A stretch of DNA of 64,000 bases from Bimastos eiseni (GCA_959347315.1 OY365810.1:2408334-2472333), one strand, 5' to 3'; shown: positions 1 to 11,145, numbered from the stretch's first letter. The notes: generated by a model from the sequence alone, not told the origin. Translations and numbers: made by a program.

Positions 1-59
1 TCAAGCTTCCATTTAGGTATATTTCTTTTATCAATCGGGATTTTGCGCGCATACAAGGT

Positions 60-798
60 CTTGTTTACATCGATTCCACGTCCATCGCTTTAAATTGTAG
101 TTCAGCAAAAACTCTGAGCTCCGCAGTCACCAGACTCGCTCCTCTGAAAACTACCACCTAATCAGAGTCCACACAACATACATGTACCATCAGACAGCAC
201 AACATAAAAACATATGGCCCTGCTTACTGGAATGCGTTGCCGTATGGACTGACCAACCTACCAACGCTCCAACTGTTTAAGCACAGGTTACAGAAACTTC
301 TTATTGAACGTTAATCTAGTCTAGTTTGTCTGTTTAATAGTTTGTCTGTTTAATAGTTTGTCTGTTTAATAGTTTGTCTGTTTAATAGTTTGTCTGTTTA
401 ATAGTTTGTCTGTTTAATAGTTTGTCTGCTTAATAGTTTGTATGCTTAATAGTGGCTGCATACTCTTCATTGTCTGCGTTAAATGATGAGGCTGTTTCCT
501 TTGCCCATGGATGAATAGCAGGACATAAGATGTAGAATCTATTGAATTGGCTATCTCACTTGTAAATGAAGATTACTATACACACTTGTTTCATGTGGTA
601 TTTATTGATGAAGTTGGGCGACCTCTGCTAGCGGAACGGTTCGTTCCTTTCGGGTATCCCCATTGCTTACTGATGTGGTGTTCCACAAACTATTTCTGTA
701 ATGAATTGCTAATTTTATGCATAATGCATATGTTATTTCTTAGAAATTATTTTGTTTTGTTGTGTTCTAATTATAAAGCAATAAAGTTGATTTGATTT
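60..798 (+). mobile_element. 3' end of a decayed LINE
   Basis: At about 211-315 the plus strand reads TYGPAYWNALPYGL, then LFKHRLQKLL and a stop, which is the usual C-terminal end of a LINE reverse-transcriptase ORF (WN.LP, F...L...L). The 3' UTR follows, with an internal 16-bp tandem repeat, and ends in an AATAAA-like stretch and a ttgatttga tail at about 775-798. The 5' part lies outside the window or is lost. The short ORF at 547-795 is UTR and not a gene. Confidence 0.7.
320..453. repeat. 16-bp tandem repeat (tagtttgtctgtttaa)
   Basis: About eight head-to-tail copies of tagtttgtctgtttaa. The last two copies carry substitutions (tctgctt, tatgctt). It lies in the 3' UTR of the LINE remnant. 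Confidence 0.9.
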
Positions 799-839
799 GA
801 AATTCGAGCGCACACCAATCAACTGATAGGAGGCCACAC
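799..839. repeat. 41-bp direct repeat, left copy (target-site duplication)
   Basis: Begins gaaattcgagcgcacacc. It is identical to 1547-1587 across 41 bases. It abuts the tail of the upstream LINE remnant on one side and the antisense LINE on the other. Confidence 0.85.
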
Positions 840-1546
840 TTGCCTTGTCTTGTCTTAACCATCCTCGATCCGAGGGTTGGTCGCTTTATGGACAAGTCTA
901 CTCCATCTCTTCCTGTCACTCATCTTCTTTAGTAAGTTGTCAAATGCTTTACCGGTCCATTTTTCCACATTGTCTATCCATCGTGTCTTTGGTCTTCCTC
1001 GTTTTCTTGCTCCCGGTGTAGTGCCTTGCATGATTTTTTTTTCTAGACAGTTTCCCTCTTTTCTCATCACATGTCCAAGGTATGTTTATTTCCTTCTTTT
1101 TATCAGATTAAGTAGCTCTCGTTCCATGTCTGCTTTCTCCAATACCCACTCGTTTGCTTTTTTTGAGTCCATGATACCCTTAGAATCTGTCTTATGCATT
1201 TCATCTCAAAAGCTTCAATTTTTTCTTCATCTCTTTTCTTGATGGTCCAACTTTCGCAGCCATATGCAACCACCTGCCATACCAATACTTTCATTAGTCT
1301 CACTTTAGTGGTTAGCTTTATGCTGCGACTCCTCCATATTTTCTTCATCCCTATCTGAACACTTTGTTCTTTTGCCATCCTTCCTCTTATCTCTCTGCTA
1401 CACTCTGCATCTTCTGTTATCAATGATCCCAAGTATTGGAACGTATCCACCTGCTCCAGTCTGCTCTCTTTCATGTTTTACCATTTAATGCCATGGTCTT
1501 GGTTTTATCCATGTTAATCATTAAACCTTTCTCACTTCCGATCTTC
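840..1546 (-). mobile_element. 5'-truncated LINE insertion flanked by 41-bp direct repeats
   Basis: The minus strand encodes the C-terminal part of an endonuclease/reverse-transcriptase-type LINE. It reads FQYLGSLITEDAECSREI, YGCESWTIKKRDEEKIEAFE and, in a shifted frame, RKRGRPKTRWIDNVEKWTG ending in NPRIEDG and a stop. The 3' tail is an acaagacaag-type simple run. Perfect 41-bp direct repeats lie at 799-839 and 1547-1587, as expected for a long target-site duplication. Frames are broken between the two ORF pieces (855-1070 and 1103-1474), so the copy is dead. Confidence 0.8.
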
Positions 1547-1587
1547 GAAATTCGAGCGCACACCAATCAACTGATAGGAGGCCACAC
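1547..1587. repeat. 41-bp direct repeat, right copy (target-site duplication)
   Basis: Second copy of the 799-839 repeat, at the truncated 5' end of the antisense LINE. Confidence 0.85.
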
Positions 1588-1730
1588 AGTACATTAGTTG
1601 ACAACTTTTAATGTTGTATTAACAATAACAAACCGGTATGCACACGTCAGAATTACAAAGTCATGTGAGGTAAACAAACTGCATTGACCAATATGTTTCA
1701 TAGGCAAAGTACAAGTAGTTGTATACCTAC

Positions 1731-2051
1731 CCAGAAGAACAAGTTGTGCTGACGCTGTTGCTTTCGATCCGCCTTCCACACAATCGTACCTTCCAGCATC
1801 AATGTACTTTGCTGATGGGAAAATAAGATTGGTTGATACATTTGACGTCTTCTCCACCCTGAGTCTGTTAGCGTACGGTGGATGAAGCTCTCCTTTGGCA
1901 TACACCTCAGTGCTCTGATCGTTGCTTGCTCCAACCTTATAGTGATACCATGATATATCTAGAGGTATTCCCTTGGACATATGTGAGCAGTTCAGATAGG
2001 TCGAATATCCGATAACCACCTCAGTATAATTGCGTGGACGGACAACAAACA
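1731..2051 (-). CDS. V-type immunoglobulin domain exon of an Ig receptor (gene D, partial)
   Basis: This 321-nt exon (2 nt, 106 codons, 1 nt; phase 1 on both sides) lies between an acceptor (aaatgcag before 2051) and a GTAGGT donor (1730-1729). It encodes one Ig V-set-like domain: B-strand cysteine in STYLNCSHM, C-strand tryptophan in LDISWYHY, then NRLRVEK and IDAGRYDCVEG, the D-x-G-x-Y-x-C signature. The same layout is seen in the V exon at 52334-52657 (ISWYHP, RFRVEK, DAGTYECED), so the two genes are paralogous. Later exons are beyond the left edge. Ig domains of this type usually form ligand- or partner-binding ectodomains of membrane proteins; no membrane segment is visible here. Confidence 0.8.
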
Positions 2052-2160
2052 CTGCATTTGCTAAAAATACAGCAGAGCATATTAGGCCCTATGGTTGCTA
2101 AGCTGTGATTCAGCCTTGTATGTAATTATAGCCAGACGAACAATCGATATTAGCTTCAAG

Positions 2161-2415
2161 TGTGGCAAGGTGGCTGATGGATTAGAGCGGTTGGCCCGTA
2201 GCATCCAGTGTGCGCTGAGTGCGCTGAGTTCGACCCTCATCCGAGGCGTCAGTCACTGTGTAGGGACCTTGAGAAAGTACTTTGCGCACTATTGCACCGC
2301 AGTACAACTGCAATTGCACCGCAGTACAACTGCAATTGCGCCGTCGAGTCGTGTGGACTTCTGAGCAAAAGATGTTGCAGGGAAGAAGGGCGATATCAAA
2401 TTTCAAGTTTTTCAA
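2161..2415 (+). mobile_element. tRNA-derived SINE, copy 1
   Basis: The head has tRNA-like promoter boxes: an A-box-like ggattagagcggttggcc and a B-box-like gagttcgaccctcatcc. The body (gaccttgagaaag, gcaccgcagtacaactgcaattg, cgccgtcgag) is shared with copies at 6690, 53895 (reverse) and 54828. In this copy the cagtacaactgcaattg segment is duplicated in tandem. Confidence 0.75.
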
Positions 2416-2879
2416 TTTTCAATTTTAATTTCTAGTGACACCATAGCCTGTTGAGAAAACAAATAATTTATTTGCACATATCATATCGTGGACAGCCAAT
2501 AAAACCTGTAGTTAAATCTGCAGCGTCAACGGCAGTATACGCCTACACAATACTACACACTGAGTTCATTCATTCCGTGTAGGCCTATTTACATAGCGCC
2601 CTTTCAGGAGACATCAGACGCACTCAAAATAAAATTATTAGAACATCATCCATTGTTGAAGTGATAAGGGAACAGCCTTTAGAAATAAAACACCAATGCA
2701 CATTTGCGTGAGTCGTGGATTGGTGAAAGCCGCCAAGTACAATTGACTCATCGGTCATCATTCAGTTAAGATGCAAGTCTATTCTGGAATTTTACAGTGG
2801 ACCTGCTGCTATGATGAAGTTGCAATATTCTGCATTTATGCAGCCCATCTATATCTGCTGACTCTACAATGCCAATATC

Positions 2880-3118
2880 TTAGATTACTTCAGTGCTTAA
2901 AGTGTAAAAAAGAAGTGCCTGGACGCTAAGGGAGCCGTCCATAATTGCAAAAGCAGATGTCACATAACCACTATTCGTATTCGGTAAGACCGCTACTATT
3001 CGACCGAATGGCTCACTATTCGATTCCGAAGCGAATACGAAGCGAATATTCGATACAGAACTAATTTGTTTCTGTGTTGACATCAGTGCTTAAAGTGTAA
3101 AAAAAGAAGTGCCTGGGC
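2880..3118. repeat. Short local duplication and attcg-rich low-complexity block
   Basis: The stretch from cagtgcttaaagtgtaaa through gccgtccataa occurs at about 2889-2945 and again at 3084-3141. The second copy runs into the MITE. Between them are repeated attcgtattcg / gaagcgaatac palindromic words (about 2965-3060). Confidence 0.6.
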
Positions 3119-3599
3119 TCTAGGGGAGCCGTCCATAAATGACGTCACACAATTTTGGACGATTTATGACCCCCCCCCTTCGTCACTAATGCCATGAACC
3201 CTCAAATATGACGTCACATCACAAGGCCCTGACCCCCCAATAAAAAATCACACCAGATGTGCAGCATGTAATGCAAATTTTCTTATAATTATCAAAATTT
3301 TTTATTGTAACAATAAAATATTTCAAATTATAGTAGTAGAACAAAGAAAAATGGAGACATTAAGTAATCTATAATGATTGCAATCTCATGCATTCCTCAG
3401 GAAGAAAAATTATCATAATCATAATTAGTGTTGTTTAATTAACAACTACTGCAAATTAAGTGGAACTTGTTCAAATGAATATTTTGATGAGATGATGTGA
3501 CGTCACAATTGGTCGACTCCCTCTCCCCTTGTCACACATCGTCACAAATTTGTGCTCCCTCTCCAGAGGCGCGTGACGTCATTTATGGACGGCCCCTAG
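3119..3599. mobile_element. MITE with ggccgtccataaatgacgtca inverted ends
   Basis: Starts with ctaggggagccgtccataa and ends with the inverse, ttatggacggcccctag. Both ends continue into gacgtcac. The interior is AT-rich with no ORF. Parts of the same family are at 50955-51060 and 63470-63607. About 480 bp, non-autonomous; superfamily not assigned. Confidence 0.75.
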
Positions 3600-3689
3600 T
3601 ATCAAAAAGTTAAGAACTAAAAATTGCAAAGGCAGAGCACCGACATAATAAGCCGACGACAAAATGGTTCGTGCACTACGGCCCACTGT

Positions 3690-3925
3690 GTTCATTAAAA
3701 TCGAAGTTGGATTGACGATATTAATAGTGCTGGAATAGACTTTGGATGGATGAACGAAATTCTCCCAAAACAGATGCTATTTAGATGAACATAATGCCTA
3801 CTGGAAAAAAGTTCGATCTTTGAAAAGAATATTTGCCTAATAGAAATTGAATTGAAAAAAATGGTTCTTGCTGAACCAGAAGCTGCATTTCCAAGTATTA
3901 TTATTATCAATCCAGTTTCTATTTA
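3690..3925. repeat. Degenerate ~36-bp dispersed minisatellite
   Basis: Imperfect units of the type aagttggattgacgaaaagaat...taa occur here. The same unit recurs at 6290, 10670, 10890, 38210, 48760, 55690, 61120 and 61735, and its reverse complement starts the window. Short ORFs in this block are not genes. Confidence 0.55.
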
Positions 3926-4295
3926 ACCAACTACAATGTGCGAAAAATAGAATTATTTTATCACTCGTTGGGTTTTTTGTCCATCAACCACTATTTGTTG
4001 GTGAAATATTTGTTGTAAGTGAAAGCGTTGGCCTACCGAGAATTGCGCCGGCATCGTTTATAAAGTTGTGAAAATAAAGTTTGTAAAGGCGCGAAGTGAG
4101 AAAAAATTTTCATCCTCTTTTTCCTGTTGATAATAACGTACGCATGTAGAGGAATTGCATTGTTGCATGGACGCTCATGGACGACGCCAATGCTCTGCTG
4201 GCCAAATAAGTGGCAGGAGGGCGTCCAGCCTCGAAAATAAGTGCCTGGACACCGTTCATGACCGTCCAGCACACTTTAAGCCTTGGATTACTTAC

Positions 4296-4356
4296 CGAAT
4301 GTAACGACAATTAAAGTTATCACCACACATGAAAACTTTAACGCCATAGTATCCAT
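4296..4356 (-). CDS. Signal-peptide exon of Ig receptor gene D
   Basis: ATG at 4356 opens 20 codons plus 1 nt ending TTC G, followed by a consensus GTAAGT donor at 4295. The product is short with a hydrophobic core (FSCVVITLIVVTF), a typical secretory leader. Phase 1 matches the V exon at 1731-2051, so the joined frame is open with no intervening coding needed. A second in-frame Met lies three codons in. The 2.2-kb intron contains a tRNA-SINE, a MITE and minisatellite sequence. Confidence 0.65.
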
Positions 4357-4749
4357 GAGACAAATCCGCGTTACTGTCAAACTCAATTGTAAATCAACTT
4401 CTTATTAGTTTCTGCATGAAAGCGCAGACATTACCAAGTGAAACCATAAATATTGGGTTCATGTTGTACAACAGGATGTTTTTATCGAGCAGCAAATTCT
4501 GCCCGTAACGTCAGCCTAATAGTAAAACAAGACTGGGATACAAATGTTTATCTTTGATAGAGGCGACACTTAGGTAGGACTGATTGTATTGTAGTATACA
4601 TGTAAGTTTAGGCTACATTAGCATACATGTAGCCTATTTTCGGTACATTAAATTACATTTACATGTAGGCCTATGTGTATTTGAACAACATTGCACACAT
4701 TCATATAATGACAATAAATAATAATGTTATTAGAATATTATATATTACT

Positions 4750-5530
4750 GCTTTACTGCTATTAGTACAGGGACCTGCTAAGATGCTCTTACTCCGTTTC
4801 CTTTCCAACCTTTTTGGGGTTGTAGATAGCTCGTACCTCACTCCACTGTCCTGTTCGATTTTAGTGCCACTTTTGACACCATCGACCACGAAATGTTGCT
4901 TAAGCGACTGGTAATATTATGTAACCTGTCTGGAAATTGTCTTAGAAAGCTGAGCATCGTCCCTTAGTGCGGTCTATGAGTCCCAAAGATTCTGCCTCAC
5001 TTATTCATTCCTTCATCACATCTCGACTCGATTACTGCTGCACACTGTATTGGTTTTCCAACTTCTTGAGGTTGAGGCGCCTGAACCGGGTCCTCCGTTC
5101 TGCCGCACGTCTCCTGAAATTTTGCCACCTATCCGGGGATTATGTTCTATGTACTTCACTTGCTACCCATCCAGCAACGAACCCAGCGCTGTTTCATCGC
5201 CTCAATTGGTCTGGCGGTCCTTGCCGAGCCTCGCCACGGTATACCATCGCGACCTCTGCAGCTGCCCTACCTTAACTGCACCAGGTCGCCACTCCGTTCG
5301 CTCTGCGGAGCCGGTCGTAGGTGCCTAATCATCGTCCCTTTCGTCCACACGGCTACAATGCAAAGTCTCGATTCTCAGTGGGTGGCCTTTCACCTTTGCA
5401 TATGTTCCTAGCGTCCACTGCTGGCTATGCTCACCTCAAAACAGACTTCAGACCCTTTGATGAGGTCGGGAGCGCTTCGGAGTTCTAGCCTTAAGGGAGG
5501 CTATATAAATCTTCGTAATGAATTAATTTG
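4750..5530 (+). mobile_element. Decayed LINE reverse-transcriptase fragment with 3' end
   Basis: The RT core motif LFDFSATFDTIDHEMLLKRL is readable at about 4852-4911. LIHSFITSRLDYCC follows at about 4990-5040, then frameshifted remnants of LHLLPIQQR and APGRHSVRSAE. The 3' end is ggaggctatataaatcttcgtaatg, a tail shared with remnants at 20110, 21750, 23530 and 32700. Several frameshifts; non-functional. CR1/L2-like by motif style. Confidence 0.75.
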
Positions 5531-5534
5531 CTCC

Positions 5535-6010
5535 CTTTGAACCCGCCCAATTAGTAAATGACGATGACGTAACGCTTGCTTTTTAGTCTGTTCCTATGGT
5601 ATCGCGGATGTGCCGTAAAACTTACCAACCCAACATTCAGTCACCTGTACTTGTAATAACGAAATTTACAAGTGAAAACTAAAAAATAAATGTAAAAAAT
5701 GGTTATCGAATCTAAGGAGTGGTGACATTCTGTTCTGCTTAAAATACTATCCATGTGTTCGACCACATGATGCAGTCATAACTTAAAAGCCACTAAATCT
5801 TAACATTGCCAAAGCCCCTGTAAATAATCCCTTGAAAGTTAGAAGAACAATCGTAAAACATTCAATGATCTATTTCTATAGATCTCGCAGGATAATATTA
5901 TTATTTGTACGTCAATGACGTTCGAATAACAAGACATACTCTTTAATTAATAGCACTCGACAGTCCATCATTTCCGCCTCCTAGATGACATGTAAGATGA
6001 CATATGTTAC
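5535..6010. other. Intergenic, nothing recognised
   Basis: AT-rich sequence without ORF, splice-supported exon or repeat I can name. Confidence 0.5.
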
Positions 6011-6014
6011 TTAC

Positions 6015-6095
6015 GCAAAAATCGGATTTTCGGACCTCCATTCCGGTCATTCCCATGTACATTTCGTGGACCTCCGCCCCCATGCGTACGTACAT
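6015..6095 (-). CDS. Possible isolated coding exon, product unknown
   Basis: An 81-nt open segment on the minus strand has an AG acceptor (ctcag, 6097-6096) and a consensus TGC/GTAAGT donor (6014-6013). It is more GC-rich than its surroundings. The peptide contains YVRMGAEVHEMYMGMTGMEV, with no domain I recognise. It lies upstream of the gene D leader, so it would belong to a different gene. No partner exons were found. Confidence 0.25.
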
Positions 6096-6289
6096 CTGAG
6101 CTCTACTCTCGTTGAAAAGGTTAATAGCTAAAGACATCTACCCTATAAGATATTGAATTAACCGCAGGCTATTTATTTTTTTAGGAATCATATTTAACAG
6201 CTTAGATTTGCTTATCGTTATAAAGAAGTAAAACAAAAACACTTGCATTTTAAAATATTGCAATGCCACATAAAATTTATTATTATTCT

Positions 6290-6480
6290 TTTATTAATCT
6301 GGAATCTTTTAAAGCAAGAATTACTTCCAAAAATCCAACATCAACTTAAGCCTTCGCTATTTCATCAATCTAGATTCTACTTTAAGGAATTTTTAATAAA
6401 TGCAACTTCATTTAAGCAAGATTTTGATCATTGAATCCAACTTCTACCTTTCCAAGAACTTTTCATCACTCAAAGTTATC
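6290..6480. repeat. Degenerate ~36-bp dispersed minisatellite (reverse orientation)
   Basis: Repeated blocks of the type ttcatcaatctagattctac...tttaag and catttaagcaagattttgatc match the reverse complement of the 38.2-kb array. Confidence 0.55.
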
Positions 6481-6689
6481 TAATTGCGAAAAATGTCACT
6501 CTTTACTCCAACTTCTATTGCAGCAGGTAGTATAAAAAGTCTGAAACTGTAACAGCCACACTCTTACTTAAATATTATATTTAATTACGAAGTCAAAGTG
6601 AAACACTGTAATATTTATCCGATTGCACAGTGTCAACATTTAGCTAAACAGAAGACATTCAATATAGCTTCCTCTGATCCACCTATCTG

Positions 6690-6900
6690 TGGGACGGTGG
6701 CCGATTGTGTGCACTGAGTGAGCGGGTTCGACACTCGTCTGGGAAGTCACTGTATAGCAACCTTGAGCAAGTCCTTCGCGCACAATTGCTCTGCATTACA
6801 ACTGCAGCTGCGTCGTCGAGGAGTGTGCACTTCTGAGCAAAAAGAGTTGGAAGAAGGGCAATATCAAAATTTCAGTTGTATTGTATTAATCTATAGCGCA
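6690..6900 (+). mobile_element. tRNA-derived SINE, copy 2
   Basis: Shares B-box region gcgggttcgacactcgtct, the gcaaccttgagcaag body and the cattacaactgcagctgcg segment with copy 1. The stretch between A and B boxes is shortened. Confidence 0.7.
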
Positions 6901-8086
6901 GCTAAAAGCTACTATATCCGTCATGACATTAACAATGGCATAATGCCATCCAGGAATCTCTTGGCAGTAGGCCTATACTGGCCACTATTGTATAACTTAG
7001 ACGTTGTGAAGAACCGAAAACCAATTTGTAAGTCAAGGACTTTCTAACAGCAAGGCTTCAAGTTCATCTGAAGACATTCGCAGTTCATCACATCCTTAGA
7101 CATATAATTTACCCTCCCTAATCATTGTCTAGGAAATAAAAGCTACAAGTCGTACATGAGGAATTGTTGGACTCTATATATGCAGCATACAGATGGAATA
7201 ACTCGGACCCAAGGCTGGGATAGGACACCAGTGCGCACCACATTACAAGTATACGGGCATACTAAAAAACGATCGTACACAACAATAAACTTGAAGCTTT
7301 CTGCACATGGCAACTATTCTCCAGAGGAGGGCTACAGTGTAGAATTGGTGTAAAATTAACTATCAGTAACTTGTTAATCAGATTCTCCATTGTAAGAAAA
7401 GTAAAAGGCATGATGAACAAGTCTCTTTCTGAGATTCGTCAAAGAAATGATAAGAAAGGTCTATAAATTCCGTTTCAACTCCAAGTGCAGCAATTCAGAG
7501 TCAACCGTCATAGGCTTTTCTCTTGTACATGACCTTGTATGGTGGCTAGACGACTTAGTTTCATAATCAACACGAAAATGACCGTTCTAGGAGTGAGCCA
7601 CAAAATCGTTTTCAGTGTATTTTCGAATGGGATTATATATCGGAATTAAAAGCATCATGCTGAATGGAAAACTTGAGATTTAGTAGGAATTCAGTCATTC
7701 TCCACAGTGGCAATTTACATGTAGGCCTATGTGCCATTTCAGATGTACTGTGTGTGCGAATGAATATGATATTCATTAATGTGTAATGTAAACGCATCAA
7801 GAACATAAAACATTTTGTTAAAATATCAAAAACACTTTCATTAAGAGGTTCACACTCCATCATTTTATATCGCAAATGATGTAGTCTGACCTCAATCCTT
7901 TTACTCTTGCATTGTTTATTCATTACTCAGGCAATGAAAGTGGTTTATGATTTATGAGCAATATTTACATTGCATTAATATGCTGTCAGATTAGTACTGA
8001 ATGACGAAAGTATTGCTGTTGTATAAATCTCTGAACTAAAATTACTCAAAATGTGCGATACCCAGGAATAATCATGCTGACGTATC
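6900..8086. other. Intergenic, no gene recognised
   Basis: AT-rich sequence 3' of the zinc-finger gene. The ORFs here (7156-7353 plus, 7633-7923 minus) have no domain, codon bias or splice support. Confidence 0.5.
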
Positions 8087-10087
8087 TCAATTACACGTTG
8101 GATAGCAAACAGATAAAAATATAATATATTGCAAGAAGCGCTTTCTGAAATTGTGATTAATCAATGTGCTTTTTCCAAGGAAAGTAACATGTAAAATTAA
8201 TATAAAAAGTTCAAGATATGTGTCTTTCTTGGGATCATCAGAGTAGTGATGATTACAATGATCCATAAATTGCTTTTCAATTTCGAAAGTCTCATTACAC
8301 ATTCCACAACCATAAGATCTCAAATAGATCTGATTTATATCAGGATCAACTATTGACTGATCTTTGGAAAATTCTTTTTCACCATCAGAGTAGTGATGAT
8401 TACAATGATCCATAAATTCCTTTTCAATTTCGAACATTTCATTACAAATCCCACAACCATAAGATCTGAAATAGATCCGATTTATATCAGGATCAACTAT
8501 CGACTGATCTTTGGAAAATTCTTTTTCAGCTTCACATGGCATCATACTCGTCGTAGATGACTTCATTTTTGTAGGTGGCAACTTTCTCCCATCAATTTCT
8601 TCATCACCTGCACATGGCATCATATCCATCGTAGATGACTTAGCTTCTACATGTGCAAAAGTTTTGCAACATAGATTGCAATTGTACGTCTGTTCTCCAG
8701 TGTGGGCTATTCTGTCCTTTTCAGGGTCACAAATCCCATCAAATGCCTTGTGAGATAAATTGCAATCACTTCCTTTTTCTCCAGAGTGCTCTCCTGCATG
8801 CATTTTCAGATTTTCACCACATGCAAATGGTTTCTGACATAAATTGCACTTGTATTCTTTTACTTTAGCGTGGATTCTTTCATGAACAGAAAGATTATTC
8901 TGCAGTGAGTACCTTTTCTTGCAAACCAGACATGCATATCTTTTTTCTCCAATGTGAATCGTTTTATGTTGATCCAATTTATGCCTATGTGAAAATGCTT
9001 TGGAACATATATTGCATTTGTATGGATTTTTATCAGTGTGGCTTCTTCCATGCAATGAAAGCGAATAATATTGGGAAAACGTTTTGTTACAAAGCAGACA
9101 AATGTATAGTTTGTCTCCATTATGGATTTTTGAATGGCTTTCAAGATAACATCTGCGTGCAAACTCTTTGTGACAGATGTAGCACTTGTGAGGTTTTTCT
9201 TCAATGTGAGTTTTGACATGTGCAGCAAGATGAGAATTTTGGTGAAATATTTTGTCACAGACCGTACAACTGTATGGCCAATCCACAGTGTGGGCTCTTT
9301 TATGAGTTGTAAGATCAACAATCCACTTAAATGTCTTGTGGCACATATTGCATTCAAATGGTTTTTCTGCAGAGTGTATTCTTTTATGCTTACTAAGGTG
9401 TTCACCACATGGAAATGTTTCGTGGCATATATTACAACTGTATTGCTTTTCTGTAGTACTATGCCACAATTCGTGCGCAGAAAGATCAGTCTGTGATGAA
9501 AACATTTTGTTACAAACCCGACAAAAGTACAATTTCATTCTGGCGTGGGTTGCTTCGTGACTTTTAAGGGTATTGCTGAGTGCAAATGCCTTGTCACAAA
9601 AATTGCACTTAAATGGTTTTTCTCCAGAGTGGATTCTTTTATGCGTCTCAAGCAGACACATGTTTGGAAAAAAGTTGCCACATATTTCACACATGTATGG
9701 GTTTTCTCCATTTTGAGTTCTGTAACGAGCAACTAGTATATCCATACCCGCAACTGTTCCGTCATGTAGAGCACACTTGTATACAAGTAGTTTCTCTCCA
9801 GGATGAGTTCTGGAATGAGCTGCTAAATTATCCAAACCCACAAATGCTTTGTAGCATATAGTGCACTTGTATACATTCTGTCCTTTATGAGTTCTGGAAT
9901 GAGCTAAATGATTATCCATACCGACAATTTGTGTGTGGCATATAGCACATTCGTATAGTTTCTCTCCAGTATGGGTTCTAGAATGAGTCTCTAAATTATC
10001 CATACCTGCAATTTCCTTGTGGCAAATAGTGCACTTAAACAGTTTTTCTACAATGTGGGTTCTAGAATGAGTCTCTAAATTATCCAT
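8087..10087 (-). CDS. Multi-C2H2 zinc-finger protein
   Basis: A 666-codon ORF contains about 15 tandem C2H2 fingers of the form (Y/F)xCx2Cx12Hx3H, joined by TGEKP-like linkers (HTGEKL, HSGEKP, HSAEKP, HIGEKR). Such arrays normally bind DNA in the nucleus. The fourth and sixteenth fingers have lost ligands. C-terminal to the array, two near-identical units (YGCGICNEMFEIEKEF and YGCGMCNETFEIEKQF, ending HCNHHY) come from a ~150-bp internal duplication at about 8225-8370 and 8383-8520. The ATG at 10087 lies inside a finger series that continues upstream in broken form, so the true 5' end is either lost or in another exon. The last ~45 codons look like intron read-through. No KRAB, SCAN or BTB domain is visible. 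Confidence 0.8.
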   Translation of the reverse strand: MDNLETHSRTHIVEKLFKCTICHKEIAGMDNLETHSRTHTGEKLYECAICHTQIVGMDNHLAHSRTHKGQNVYKCTICYKAFVGLDNLAAHSRTHPGEKLLVYKCALHDGTVAGMDILVARYRTQNGENPYMCEICGNFFPNMCLLETHKRIHSGEKPFKCNFCDKAFALSNTLKSHEATHARMKLYFCRVCNKMFSSQTDLSAHELWHSTTEKQYSCNICHETFPCGEHLSKHKRIHSAEKPFECNMCHKTFKWIVDLTTHKRAHTVDWPYSCTVCDKIFHQNSHLAAHVKTHIEEKPHKCYICHKEFARRCYLESHSKIHNGDKLYICLLCNKTFSQYYSLSLHGRSHTDKNPYKCNICSKAFSHRHKLDQHKTIHIGEKRYACLVCKKRYSLQNNLSVHERIHAKVKEYKCNLCQKPFACGENLKMHAGEHSGEKGSDCNLSHKAFDGICDPEKDRIAHTGEQTYNCNLCCKTFAHVEAKSSTMDMMPCAGDEEIDGRKLPPTKMKSSTTSMMPCEAEKEFSKDQSIVDPDINRIYFRSYGCGICNEMFEIEKEFMDHCNHHYSDGEKEFSKDQSIVDPDINQIYLRSYGCGMCNETFEIEKQFMDHCNHHYSDDPKKDTYLELFILILHVTFLGKSTLINHNFRKRFLQYIIFLSVCYPTCN

Positions 10088-10355
10088 CCCTCCAATTTCT
10101 TTGTGGCATATAGTGCACAGTTGTTTCTCTAATGTGGCTTCTAGAATGTACTACTAGATCATCCATAGCAACAATTGCTTTGTGGCTTATATTGTGCCCA
10201 CGTAAAGTTTATATCAGTTGCAAGTTTATATCAATTGCGGGTCCTGGTGTGAGCTACTAGATAATCCAAACCTGCAACTGTTCTTTGGCATAAATTGCAC
10301 TTGAATACTTTCTCTCCAGTGATGGCTCTTAATGGTAAACGAGGTACTAAATATT
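10088..10355 (-). pseudogene. Decayed 5' fingers of the zinc-finger gene
   Basis: The minus strand reads EKVFKCNLCQRTVAG then LVAHTRTRN and a stop, followed by frameshifted finger remnants (cttatattgtgcccac, cacagttgtttctc) leading into the intact array. The upstream part of the array is interrupted by at least one stop and frameshifts. Confidence 0.65.
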
Positions 10356-10669
10356 CTGAAATGTTTTCCTAAAAATATTACATTTATATTGTTTTACATA
10401 TTTACAAAAACTTGTACTGATTTTAAATCTCCTACAAACAAATAATAGCACAAAGCATTCAATTTGCCATTACTGCTTATATCAAAATGTAATCACCACA
10501 AGTTTAAAGTTTCAGAGTTAAACAGTACATGTAGGTTCACAAAAACAAGAATAAAGGTCATTATTTTTCCCTAGGCCTACTATAAACCTGCCAGGGTTAC
10601 CTCTAATTTGCGAGCCCTGTTCACCTTGAGGTAATCTATCGCTATAACGTTGTAATAATTCTCCAATTA

Positions 10670-11145
10670 TAGCATTATTTTCCATCAAACCAACTTCTAC
10701 TATTTAACCCAGAATTCTTTCTATCAATCCCACTTCCACTTAAGCAAGAAAGCTTTTCATCAACCCAACTTCTTTACTATCAAAAGTTAAAATGCGATTT
10801 AAAAAAAACCTTTAATAATTTAGAACCCTAAAACAATAGATAACCAACATGTAATTGAAAGCGTGATGTCTGCGGCCCAATATTCGGCCGTCCTGCGGTG
10901 GAAGGTTTTTCGCGTATATCGAAAGCCGGATCAATGAAAAGATTCATGCTTAAATAGAAGTTGAATAGATACAAAGGATTATGCATGATTGGATAGCTGA
11001 ATCGATAAAAAGAATCACGCTTAAGCAAAAGTTGAATAGATGTGAAAAATTATGCATGATTGGATTGCTGGATCGATGAAAAGAATCAAGCTTAAGTGGA
11101 AGCTTGATCGATGAAAAGAATCATGCTTAAGCAGTGGCTGCAATG
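10670..11145. repeat. Two opposed blocks of the ~36-bp dispersed minisatellite
   Basis: At about 10680-10790 units read cttttcatcaacccaactt (reverse sense). At 10920-11145 they read ggatcgatgaaaagaatcat and gcttaagtggaagctt (forward sense). The ORFs at 10828-11335 are translations of this repeat. Confidence 0.65.

Noticed and set aside
320..453. Regularly spaced direct repeats, considered as a CRISPR-like array
   Set aside because: Contiguous 16-mers with no unique spacers; a eukaryotic minisatellite in a LINE UTR.
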